DNA from: Paraspadella gotoi
Lineage: Eukaryota > Chaetognatha
Direction: 5' to 3'
Assembly (NCBI GenBank): GCA_051294375.1
Contig: CM119264.1
Span: 9,484,764-9,548,763 of the forward strand
DNA: 64,000 nucleotides
Shown here: positions 39,827 to 47,726 of the stretch, piece by piece
Numbering within the stretch: position 1 is the first letter of the stretch
Layout of the letters: each line of letters opens with the position of its first letter
Program-made: the position numbers and the translations under genes
Notes under the pieces: model-generated
What the model saw: the letters and a program-made list of their open reading frames with translations, nothing else
Told to the model about the DNA's origin: nothing
The model's database searches: none

Positions 39827-41714
39827 TGGTGAAAAGAGGGAGGAGAAGCAAACAGGGGAGAAGAGAGTGTGAGAAGTGGAAATTGTAAGAAACACCCGTT
39901 GAATAAAAAAAAAATATTGGAATCGTGATGAGCGGGTTTAGCTGTAGGAGGATAAGATTATCGAGTTTCAATGATCCAGGGAAAGGAATGCGGAACACGA
40001 TTATTTCTTTTTTAATATTATCTATATATTATATCTATATATAAAATACAGTCAGGGTAGTGGTTTTTTTTACATAATCTTCGTCAAGTATAAAAAGACA
40101 AAGGAAAGAAATTCTTTCAAAAAAAAAAAAAAAAAAAAAAAAATCCAAACAGCGTTGCCAAAGAGATTTATTTTGGAAAGAAACATTAACGAGATTCGTA
40201 GCGACAGATGCTTTGGATAATCAAGTCCCAAAATCCAAGGTCATTCCCCTTCCTCCGATATCCCGATTTTGGTCGATTCCCTCTCCACCCTTTTTTTTTT
40301 ATCCTGCCCCTCGACCCTCTCAGTTCAGCCTCACCTCCCCCCTGATTTCATCCCCCCTCTTTCTCTTTACATTCCCTTCCTCGTTGTCCCCCTGTACCCA
40401 CTTCCCCTTTTCCCACTCGCTCTCAATTTCCCCCGCAGCTTCGATACGATGTTCCCTTCCTCACGAAATTCATTAATTTTCGACCTTAAAAAAATAATTT
40501 CAAGGTTTTTGTGATTTTTTTTTTCTATGAACAAATATCGTTCCTCGAACTTTGATAAAACGATTGTCTCTTTGTTGTAACAAAAAAAATGTTATCAATT
40601 TAAAAAATTAACAACTGGAAACTTTACCTGTTAATTTTCTTTTCATTAAAATTGTTGGCTTTTATGATAATACTAAAGACGGTAAAATTGAATAAAGATT
40701 TCATGATAAAGATTACATGATTTCGAGAGAATGTTCTTCTGTTTGTTTTTATGGTTTTTATCTAGTCCGAGAGGGCGCTCTTGCGCGGGGCAGTCTGCGT
40801 CGATGGTCTTTTGATATTTTCTTCTCTTCACTTAACTTTGGAATGTATGATTGATATCTTTTTAAACCCAACATATCAAAATAAAACAAATCAAATCCCC
40901 TTTTATTTTCCCCATTTCTTCCTTCCAGATCACTCAGTGCTGTCTTCTCCACGAGGGCGACAGCTACATCCTCCTCCAAGGAGGATCCCTTTACTCGCGA
41001 CGCTGGATGAACGTCTTCCTCTCAAAACCGATGGTGGACGAAATCTTCCTCTTCGCCGAACAGCTCAACCGGTGCCAACTCCTGGAGTCGGAGATTGCAA
41101 TCCTTCAGGCCATCGCCTTGACCTCTCCGGGTGAGAGAAAAGTTAATTTAATCATTTCTTATTTGGTTAAATATTAAAATGCTTCTATGCCTGAATAGTG
41201 AATACTTGATTTACCTTATAACATCGTTAATTAATTTAGTAGTAAAAAGACAAAACTAAACGTTATTGCAGAGAGTTTTTACTGAGAAAAATGTTAAATT
41301 CTGGCCCGCATACGATGCAAATGTAGTTTGTATTAAGTATTAAGAGTCTTTTGTGCCATGTGCTCTATTCGTTTTTTTTCACGTTTCCGTCGCCATTCTT
41401 TCACAGATCGACCCAATCTTAAAAATCCCTGCGACGTCCAATCTCTTCACAATCACTTTCTGGACGCCTTCGCTCAAGAGGTCGGCAAAAACCATCCCTC
41501 CAATTCTGGCCGCATCCTCATCGACGTCTTCCGCATTCTGCCGCAACTCCGCTACCTGAACAGCCTCTCGCAGCAGACCTTCGAGTCCAAGAAGGGAGGT
41601 GGCGGCGGTGGCGGTAGCGGAGGAGGAGGTGGGAGCGAGGGGGCCCGGGTTCCACAGTCACCCGGAGCGGCCAGTGACGGAGGTTTAGCTATGCCGAATC
41701 AAGGGCCGTCGTGA
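15631..41714 (+). CDS. NR1-group nuclear hormone receptor (E75/REV-ERB/HR97-like) with giant low-complexity hinge
   Basis: Ligand- or haem-type transcription factor: two C4 zinc fingers plus a C-terminal ligand-binding domain. Exons read: 15631-15739 (ATG; the exon may begin earlier), 16053-16360, 16535-16676, 22043-about 22270, 22614-22865, 24044-26262, possibly 26549-about 26630, 27381-27569, 27650-27772, 27987-28153, 28240-28344, about 28390-28494, 28984-29123 (5' part in a gap), 40929-41130, 41407-41714 (TGA). Most junctions are phase-consistent. The exon order is N-terminal Gly/Ser/His region, zinc fingers with P-box [18 protein letters not shown] extension, hinge rich in His/Pro/Gln/Ser, then the LBD. 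Uncertain points are the donor of the 22043 exon, the join around 26262-27381, and three apparent frameshifts at 24910-25095. About 1,500 codons in all, far longer than most NR1 receptors. Paralogue assignment is open; the DBD is not a close E75 match. Confidence 0.93.
16295..16676 (+). other. DNA-binding domain of the nuclear receptor (two zinc fingers, split by an intron)
   Basis: Finger 1 has C-x2-C-x13-C-x2-C spacing (CKIC..CEGC); finger 2 has C-x5-C-x9-C-x2-C (CFFGGQC..CKAC). The intron 16361-16534 splits the P-box between CEGCK and GFFKR. After [13 protein letters not shown] the reading continues in the exon at 22043 as [16 protein letters not shown], the C-terminal extension that in NR1 monomer-binding receptors contacts DNA 5' of the half-site. 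The P-box EGCKG predicts AGGTCA-type half-sites. Confidence 0.96.
17690..17760. repeat. (CT)n microsatellite in receptor intron
   Basis: CT tract in the 5.4-kb intron 16677-22042. Apart from repeats (this, 20000-20095, 21032-21079) and a SINE head, that intron shows only A/T-rich and purine-rich DNA. Confidence 0.95.
20000..20095. repeat. (AAAG)n microsatellite
   Basis: About 24 AAAG units in the receptor intron. Confidence 0.97.
20270..20352 (-). mobile_element. tRNA-derived SINE head, minus strand
   Basis: On the minus strand the block reads GGCTCAGTCACTCCGAGC, a D-arm with a perfect GCTC/GAGC stem that also matches an A box. About 40 bp later comes CCGGGTTCGTGTCCGG, a T-arm with a B-box-like GGTTCGTGTCC. 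The anticodon arm does not fold, so this is a tRNA-like SINE head or a tRNA pseudogene, not a functional tRNA. Its A box differs from the SINE at 3340, so it is probably another family. Confidence 0.55.
21032..21079. repeat. (TC)n microsatellite
   Basis: About 24 perfect TC units in the receptor intron. Confidence 0.97.
22290..22398. repeat. (GA)n tract at the 3' side of a receptor exon
   Basis: Interrupted GA tract beginning within 30 bp of the coding part of the exon at 22043. The exon's frame stays open through it (poly Arg-Glu), and the expected donor of the right phase is not visible nearby. Confidence 0.9.
23322..23402. repeat. (TC)n microsatellite
   Basis: TC tract in the receptor intron 22866-24043. 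Confidence 0.95.
23640..23723. repeat. (GA)n microsatellite
   Basis: GA tract about 240 bp after the TC tract in the same intron; the two could pair as a weak inverted repeat. Confidence 0.95.
24044..26262 (+). other. Giant hinge exon of the nuclear receptor
   Basis: The exon opens after a CAG acceptor and ends at CAG before GTGCGT. It encodes low-complexity sequence: Ser runs, His/Gln/Pro-rich blocks (24560-24640, 25102-25300, 25470-25590), a Gly/Ile-rich acidic part (25790-25880) and a Gln run (26044-26072). A short helical-looking island, [15 protein letters not shown] (about 24485-24530), contains an IxxLL and an LxxVI pattern that could be a cofactor-binding motif. The last part is a highly regular glycine heptad module (26089-26256). 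An in-frame stop at 25030-25032 and coding-like sequence in other frames between 24910 and 25095 point to indels there. Confidence 0.85.
26089..26256 (+). other. Glycine-heptad module: eight exact 7-residue repeats in the receptor hinge
   Basis: Eight consecutive seven-residue units each begin with Gly: [56 protein letters not shown]. There is no insertion or deletion over 56 residues. Position 4 is mostly hydrophobic (M, V, L, E, F, C, L, I) and the rest are charged, so a helix with one Gly stripe beside a hydrophobic stripe is likely. It directly follows a poly-Gln run. The DNA units are not identical, so the spacing looks conserved at protein level rather than being a young satellite. I know no named family with this pattern in nuclear receptors. 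Confidence 0.9.
27269..27327. repeat. (CT)n tract just upstream of an acceptor
   Basis: Interrupted CT tract ending about 53 bp before the exon at 27381; it extends the polypyrimidine region of that acceptor. Confidence 0.9.
27987..28344 (+). other. Start of the receptor ligand-binding region with acidic insert
   Basis: The exon 27987-28153 encodes a helical segment ([20 protein letters not shown]..) typical of LBD helix 1/2 surroundings. The exon 28240-28344 encodes [20 protein letters not shown], an acidic loop. MKREF here and MKQEF in the preceding exon (about 27495) fit the psi-K-x-E SUMO consensus, the former followed by an acidic tail. Confidence 0.75.
28840..28983. other. Assembly gap (144 N) in a receptor intron/exon boundary
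   Basis: The gap removes the acceptor and first bases of the exon ending at 29123. The error-rich second copy at 30150-30390 appears to supply the missing piece, including a CTGCTCTAG acceptor. Confidence 1.
28984..29123 (+). other. Receptor LBD exon, helices 3-5 (copy 1)
   Basis: Encodes [20 protein letters not shown] and [24 protein letters not shown], the nuclear-receptor signature around helices 3-5 (F-x-x-F-x-K..PGF..L...D...LK). A GTAAGT donor follows. The 5' end is in the gap. Confidence 0.92.
29334..29450. other. Assembly gap (117 N)
   Basis: Lies within copy 1 of the duplicated segment. Copy 2 has continuous sequence here (about 30750-30835) with a CT tract. Confidence 1.
29689..29713. 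other. Assembly gap (25 N) between direct copies
   Basis: Exactly 25 Ns separate copy 1 (about 28422-29688) and copy 2 (29714-31080) of the same segment. Confidence 1.
29714..31080 (+). repeat. Second, indel-rich copy of the 28422-29688 segment
   Basis: Colinear with copy 1 throughout, with a small insertion or deletion every 10-20 bp. It starts AAACTTTGGGTCAAAGGTCA against AAACTTTGGTCAGGTTATTA, continues through the LBD exon, and ends around a GACGAGTCGGATTCAGGACC block present in both. The error pattern is that of uncorrected long reads, so a real tandem duplication is unlikely. Confidence 0.9.
30384..30537 (+). pseudogene. Duplicate of the receptor LBD exon (copy 2, frame-broken)
   Basis: Follows a CTGCTCTAG acceptor and starts GAGCGCATCTGG. 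It carries the same signature as 28984-29123 but with several one-base insertions, so no frame runs through it. It ends at the same GTAAGT donor. Most likely an assembly duplicate; counting it as an extra exon would break the receptor. Confidence 0.85.
31186..31264. repeat. (CT)n microsatellite
   Basis: CT tract with a few interruptions, in the 11.8-kb LBD intron 29124-40928. Confidence 0.95.
31596..31696. repeat. (CT)n microsatellite
   Basis: Interrupted CT tract in the LBD intron. Confidence 0.95.
33400..34410 (+). mobile_element. Decayed non-LTR retrotransposon (LINE) reverse-transcriptase fragment
   Basis: Conceptual reading across frameshifts gives landmarks in the right order for the C-terminal half of a LINE reverse transcriptase: NYADE at 33425-33439 (decayed YADD), a LKISP word near 33546, [10 protein letters not shown] at about 33670-33700 (compare the usual K-x-LGV-x-L), [11 protein letters not shown] at about 33844-33876, and [11 protein letters not shown] at about 33910-33942. 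A TTAA-repeat tail at 34390-34405 could be its 3' end. Many stops and shifts show it is dead. It lies sense in the receptor's longest intron. The clade (Jockey/CR1-like) is a guess. Confidence 0.6.
35177..35253. repeat. (CT)n microsatellite
   Basis: CT tract with interruptions in the LBD intron. Confidence 0.95.
35562..35629. repeat. (GA)n microsatellite
   Basis: GA tract broken by a GGAGAGATGAATGAAGAGTC segment. Confidence 0.93.
37097..37514. repeat. Long compound (CT)n array, about 420 bp
   Basis: The longest low-complexity block here: CT units with frequent CCT, TTCT and GTCT variants. All six frames stay open, producing false Ser/Leu-rich and Arg/Glu-rich ORFs of up to 332 codons. Confidence 0.97.
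37810..40100. other. Receptor LBD intron, unannotated part
   Basis: AT-rich DNA with no convincing exon. A GC-rich block at 39570-39760 contains GCTGC/GCAGC words able to form a hairpin (GCTGCTGCGGCG..GCAGCCGCGGCAGC). A 25-bp poly(A) run is at 40119-40143. Confidence 0.5.
40929..41714 (+). other. C-terminal half of the receptor LBD and stop
   Basis: The two exons 40929-41130 and 41407-41714 join in phase. They give the beta-turn region ([20 protein letters not shown]), helices 7-9 ([18 protein letters not shown], then TSPDRPNL) and helix 10/11 ([20 protein letters not shown]), strongly NR1-like. After that the protein goes directly into a Gly/Ser linker ([15 protein letters not shown]..) and stops. 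No AF-2 helix 12 is seen. REV-ERBs also lack helix 12. Confidence 0.92.
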
Positions 41715-44180
41715 GGGTGAGGCATGGGTCAATTATTCGATTTTTAAGTCGTTGCAAGGAAAAAAAAAAGAAAAAAACGAAAAACTCTCTTCCTCACAAA
41801 CGTTTACAATCATTTGACGCGGAGATTGACTTTGGCAGAAACGTCTCGTCTCTCGTACCAACTACGACTACCCCATAATCTCTTGGAATTTCGGATTTAT
41901 TTCCCCCCCCATCTATCTTTCAATCAATTTTGCTTTTTCTCGTTCCGTATTTGTGCCGGAGTCTTTTTCTGAGAAGGAAGTCGCACCAAAATTAAAACCG
42001 AAACACAAACCAATGTTTTTTACTAATCGCTTTTCAGACATCGTTACCGTCATTTCTTTCTCTCACTTTCTCGCTGTCTCCTTCTCGTTTCCACTCTACA
42101 TCTTGGAATTCGGTCTCTACTCAACCGAATTAACTTTGATTATAAAAAAACGAAAAACGGGTATTGTTGACTTTTTTAACGATTGAGTCCATTGATTAGT
42201 ATGATATTCTTCTTTCGCGTGATATTTAGAAAGAATGAAAACGACATTTCTCTCCCGACTTTTTTTTTCCTCTTCTCTACCCTCCGTTAAAAAAGATTAT
42301 TTCAGTCACAACAAATATACAAAAATGTGTCAAAGAATATAATCATCCTACTTTATATTTTTTATTTTCTGTAAACATAAGCATAAATTATTTTATTTGG
42401 CTTATAAAACTTTCTAAAAGTTTTTTTTTCTTTCAAGACAAAAAAAAAAATCGCGAAAATGCGGGTTCTAAATCAAACGACTCGCTTGCTCTTATGTCTC
42501 TTTTCAATCAATTTCTTTTTCTCGTTGACGGCAGACGGCGCATCGTTTGATTTCTCAAACCGCGCGCACAACCAATTATCCTCGATACACTACCTCGATT
42601 TTTCCCGTATACATATTAAAGGTTTCTATGATCTCCTACACACCGTATATGTATGTATATATCGTATCGTGTTGTTTTTCGCCGCCATCTAGCGACATGA
42701 TGTGATGTATAAGTTTGTTTTTTTTATAACATCGATGCTGGCTCTCTCTCCCTTAATACTTTTTACCAATCGTTATCGAACTGACTGACTTTTTTGAATG
42801 TTCTCTTTTACTGAGCAGACCTCTTAACCTCAATTAGATATCACACTATAAAGATGCAGCCCTTATAATTGTATTTAGTTATAAATAATTACGAACGTTT
42901 TACTTTTATTCAGAACATAATCTTTTTCATTCATATCCTAAAAAACCGAAATTGGTTTTATCTATCGACGTGCCACGATTGTATTTAGCTAGCATTAAAA
43001 TAAGCCAATTCTACCGATGAAGGAAAATATCTCAACAGATGCTGCATAAGACTAGTCGTCTAAGAGGTTCGAAGTTTACCAGACGTAATATATTCCTTTG
43101 TTTAAGATAAAAATTAAAATTTTGACTGTTGACTATTAATTAGAATATTTGTTACTTTTTTGAAAGACTTAGTTTATATTTAATGTGCCATATAGAAATT
43201 TTAATGTTGAGGCAACATAAACCGAGTTTAAGTTTCTCTTTCTGAAGTTTGTCTTTTAAAGTTGATATTTCATCTTTATAATAAATACTTGACTCGGTAT
43301 TAACAGTTTATTATCCATACATAAAGTTTTCTTACACAAAATTAATCTTTTAATCATAGGTTAAAAAAAGATCAACCTTTTCACAGAAAAACCTACTGTC
43401 CGCATTACTTCTCTCCACGCTTTAATTTAATACGACAAAACACGAAATTATCAATCGAAATAACTTTTTTATTCTCCTTCTCCGCCCACCTTTCCGTTCG
43501 CCGTAAGCTAAAAGAAATAATTTTCAAGCTTGTCTCTGTACAGTACCCTAGCTGATGATTTAGTTACTATTCTCCCAAAACAGAACTCTCTGCCTCCTGT
43601 CGTTGTATAAAAAAATCTTTCTATTATTACTTTCGATGATGAAAACTTTGGAGGCGTGAAAAAAAAGTTTCTCTTTTACGACTAATTATACACTGTTAAT
43701 TCGCTGTCGCTCCGATCGATCAACTTTTCATTACCAGTATAATTATAAAAACAGGTACAAAAACCAACAACGAAAACTAATGAATTTAGAATTTAGTTCT
43801 CATGACCGTATTTTTGTCAATTACCGATTTCTTTCTAATTTTTTTTTTATTTGGCGTCTGAATGTGTCCTTCATGAATTATTAAGAACGCACTATTTTTT
43901 TTAAAACTATCTGAATCATAAAATAGAATTTCGGACAGAAAACTATAAAAACGAGAAGATATTACGATCGTTTATTTCCTTCCCGTCATCTTCTTCTTGC
44001 CATCATTTCAAAGCATTTTGTGATGTAACTCCGAAGATGGAATTATTGGAAAGTTGAAAATGATTCCAGGCCTGAAATTTTTTTTATCAGGGCTACGAAA
44101 TACCAGTAAATTTGATAACTCTGATATGTACTCATGTAAGAAAAGGTATAAAAAAAAAGGTCTATAATCAGTAATGAATA
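41715..44180. other. Receptor 3' UTR and intergenic AT-rich DNA
   Basis: No coding content recognised. C/T-rich at first, then AT-rich with scattered AATAAA-like hexamers. Confidence 0.5.
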
Positions 44181-44229
44181 TTGCGTAAATGTTTAACTGT
44201 TATTATTCTTTTGGCCCTTGACACCTGGA

Positions 44230-44440
44230 ACATTTTCTCTTTCCGCTCGCGGCCCGGCGCGCGCTTAGTCAAGGCGGACTCACGTGATTTTTATTCGTCC
44301 CGCGCGTGTCGGCGTCGGCGCCGCTGTGTCGGCAACGTCGGTTCCGTCTGCTCCGTCGCCCCGGCAATGGAGGCTACTTTACGACTATTTATTTGGGTCG
44401 GCGGCTGCACCGGCGGAACGGGCGATGCCGGATTCGGAAA
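44230..44440. other. GC-rich CpG-dense island
   Basis: A sharply bounded GC- and CpG-rich block (GCGGCCCGGCGCGCGC, CGCGCGTGTCGGCGTCGGCG) in AT-rich surroundings, with one CACGTG at 44281-44286. An 87-codon ORF crosses it but has no recognisable content. It could be an orphan promoter or a missed first exon. Confidence 0.4.
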
Positions 44441-44731
44441 ATAATTCCTGAATATCGGTAAATTTTTCTTTCAATGGAGTAAAGGAGAAAAAAAACAACA
44501 TTTAAATAAGTCAAATTTAACCAAAAGGTTTTGTTTTATTTTCATAAAAGTTAAGGTAAAAGAAATTTAAAAAAAAAAACTATTTTAATTGCATTTCTTC
44601 TTTGCTTCTTAATTGCGTCTGATTCGAGGCAAGTTAAATTTCCTTACAAGTCTCCTTTCTTCCCATAAAGAGGTAGAATCGGGAGCACTATTCGGGTTGA
44701 AAACTATCAACTCAGGTATTTTCGAAAATAT

Positions 44732-44735
<4 letters not shown>

Positions 44736-44830
<95 letters not shown>

Positions 44831-44840
44831 CTCTCTCTCG
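44736..44840. repeat. (CT)n microsatellite
   Basis: About 50 CT units, with small interruptions at the right end. Confidence 0.97.
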
Positions 44841-45138
44841 TGCGTTCGTGTTCTCGGGAGATCGCGCCCACTGATGGCCTTTTGTTCGCCCTTGGTGATA
44901 TATTATTATTGAACGTCTCGCCGTCAGGGGCGTCTTGTCCCGAGACCCAAATTTCTTTCAACTGTCTCACGATTGTGTCTATGGATTTTGTTAGCACAGA
45001 AGCGGTCCGTGAATACAGACCCACATTAAAAAAAAAAAAACTTTCGTGGGTATTGAGATTTTTTTTTTTTTTTTTGGAAACCGTAATCTCTATCGCTCTT
45101 TAAATATCCACTGTAAATGACAATTTAAACGGCAGGCG

Positions 45139-45146
45139 TGACGTCA
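45139..45146. promoter_or_regulatory. Perfect CRE palindrome TGACGTCA
   Basis: Full CREB/ATF consensus in intergenic DNA between the GC-rich island and the small membrane ORF. Function unproven; one 8-mer can occur by chance. Confidence 0.25.
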
Positions 45147-45673
45147 TAACACCATTAAAACATTGTATAGTACAAAAAATTATATCGTTCACGAAAACAA
45201 AAGTGCACTCGCATTAAAAAACTCCCCAAATTTTAATACGGCAGAACGAGTGAACGGTGTATGTCAACACCTGTGTTACGCTTTAAGGATTGTAACTCTT
45301 TTCCCCAGTTAATAAGATATGAACGTGTCATCGTACATAGCGATACCGATGTGAATGAAACATTATAAATAATAACCAGTAATGTACTTTTGGGTTGTTT
45401 TTTTTATTTTACTTTAGACGTTTGTGAAATTTAATGGAAACAGTTAGCGTAATCTAATTCACGAAAGCTCTATAGTTATCACAAATTTAAAATTCAAAAT
45501 AGGCTCGCTGTATCATCGAAATTTTAAATTGAGGCTACAAGAACGGTTGTTTGCGGTATAAAAGCTTATGATATAAGAGAGGCATTAACTGATGGTATGA
45601 ATAATACCAAAAATTAGCAATTAGCTCTCGAAACATAACACTTGTAAACGATATGATAACAAAGTTACGCATG

Positions 45674-46093
45674 TCAGGGAAAGTGATATTTCTCTCTCTC
45701 TCTCCTCCTTCTCTCCTTCCTTTCAAAATTTTTCCACGCCAACCGGAAGTGAACGACGAAGGCGACGAGGACGACGACGAGAACGCCCAGGTATCCGTAG
45801 CAGGCGAAACGCGCCGAGAGATAGAGGGCGTCGTCGGTGGATCGACGCCAATCGAGGCCGAGGTTGGCCGCCACCGAGGGGCGCGTCAGCAGTAGCAGGA
45901 AGGTCCAGGCCAGGAATGCGGCGGCGACGAAGGTGGTCGCGGAGGCGGCCATCACAAACGCGCGGAAGAGAGTAATGCGGCGACGGGGCCGGCGGTCGAG
46001 GCGGGACGGCGTCGCGGAAGAGGCGGCCAACATGTCTTTTGAAGGCTTGAAAGAATCTTCTGGGAGATCGAGCTCAAAACATTTCTTTTCCAC
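45674..46093 (-). CDS. Candidate small two-TM membrane protein (139 aa)
   Basis: Minus-strand single-exon ORF starting MEKKCFELDLPEDSFKPSKD, then a basic stretch (RLDRRPRRR). First hydrophobic helix at about residues 43-68 (FRAFVMAASATTFVAAAF..WTFLLLL), a short loop (RRSTDDALYLSARF), second helix at about residues 97-118 (CYGYLGVLVVVLVAFVVHF), then a very basic C-terminus (AWKNFERKERRRRE). GC content and codon use stand out from the AT-rich flanks, as in the recognised exons. The last codons run into a GA microsatellite before the stop, so the true C-terminus could be spliced differently. I do not recognise the family. It is divergent from the EF-hand/DUF924 gene 1.4 kb away. Confidence 0.5.
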   Translation of the reverse strand: MEKKCFELDLPEDSFKPSKDMLAASSATPSRLDRRPRRRITLFRAFVMAASATTFVAAAFLAWTFLLLLTRPSVAANLGLDWRRSTDDALYLSARFACYGYLGVLVVVLVAFVVHFRLAWKNFERKERRRREREKYHFP

Positions 46094-47140
46094 CGCTTTT
46101 GGTTTTTAATTTAAAATTATTGCTCGTATGTCGATTTTTTGTTTTGATTTAAAATTGGAATTTGTTAATTATTTCTTTATGACAAAAAATAACTAAATCG
46201 TATGTTCTTTTGGATTTAACTGTTTTTTTTTTTTCAAATCTGATCAAAATATGTCTCTTGAACTGACGAGAAACAATTCACGAATTCTTACCAAAAAAAA
46301 TAAGCATCACTGGCGAGCGAACACTCTCAACATCGTAATTTTAAAACTTAGTATTTAGCAAATTATTGAATTTATCGGTCATTTACTTAAAATAATAATT
46401 GTTCTCGTACTTTAGTAGTCGGACGCATCTTCATTTTAGGAAAGCGGCAATTAAATGAAAAAAAAACATTTTAGTTATAAGTTTAGTTAAAAGTTGTTAT
46501 TGGAATTGAACCAATAATAATAGCTTTACTAACGGGCGTTTTTCTACATATAGAGATAAAAAAAATTATAAAGTTACCGAGGCAAAAAGCAAAGGGCCGA
46601 TTAAACGTCATAGGCAGGAGACGGTTAATTTTAAGTAAGCCTATTGTCGGGATGTTTAATGAAAGTGAGATTAAGGAAAACAGGAAGGCTACGATCAAAT
46701 TAAAAAAAGGGGAAAAAAAGGAAAAGGGAAATAAGACTGAGCAAAGCAACAGTAAACACGACAGGAAAAAAAATTGAAAAAAGGTTTGAAATAGAGAATA
46801 AAGCCAGATAGAAAAATTTTAAAAATAAAGTATGTCAGAGAGATAGAAAAAAAAACTGTAACGGATGTAATTATGGATGTATATTACTATATAGACAATA
46901 AAATAAACAAAAGACAGCAATTTGCGATCTCCAAAGGCTTATTCCTCACCTGCTTCCATAATCCATAGGCTTATGAAATTTGCATATAAGCCTCTTCTGG
47001 CCGCGTGGCAGTGCAATCGTACGAACATCATCACTATCATCGTCATATATATAGTCTTCGTCGTCGTCGTCAGCGACTTCTGACGCGTTTCTATTTAAAA
47101 CCCTGATTACGAAGACGTAAAAGAAAAAAGAAAGAGAAAG
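46094..47140. other. Intergenic AT-rich DNA, no gene seen
   Basis: A/T and purine-rich DNA between two divergent coding regions; it must hold the promoter of the downstream gene, but no core element stands out. Confidence 0.5.
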
Positions 47141-47142
47141 GA

Positions 47143-47153
47143 AGAGAGAGAAA

Positions 47154-47251
<98 letters not shown>

Positions 47252-47302
47252 AAGAGAGAGAAAGAGGGAAGAGAAGACAGAGAGAGAGAGAGAGAGAGAG
47301 AG
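47143..47302. repeat. (GA)n microsatellite
   Basis: GA tract of about 160 bp with AAGAG, GGAAGAG and AGACAG interruptions at its edges, about 230 bp upstream of a start codon. Confidence 0.96.
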
Positions 47303-47529
47303 CACTGGCGGATCGAAAGGATTCATTTCTGATTTGCATTGGAAGAGAGTGTTGCATTGGAAGATCGTCGATCATTAGAATTCCTCACCGTTTTGACTTC
47401 ATTTTAATATTAAACAATTATTTCTTATCAAGTTTTCTAGTAGTTTTATAATCGGATTACAAAGTATAGCGATAAATCTATTCAATTAACGTTGACCAAA
47501 AAATACACGCAAACAAAGAAAGGATCAAC

Positions 47530-47668
47530 ATGAACTCGCTGCCGTCGTGTTCCGGAGACTCTGTGCTTCATTGTATTTTTGCCAAAATTGACGATGATAG
47601 AAACGGGCTTATCACGTTACCAGGTGTCTCGCTTTTTCTCCATATCTTTTTACGTATATATATATATA

Positions 47669-47726
<58 letters not shown>

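Noticed and set aside
45837-46109. Plus-strand 90-codon ORF antisense to the small membrane ORF
   Set aside because: Arg/Ala-rich shadow of the minus-strand frame, which has cleaner hydrophobic helices.
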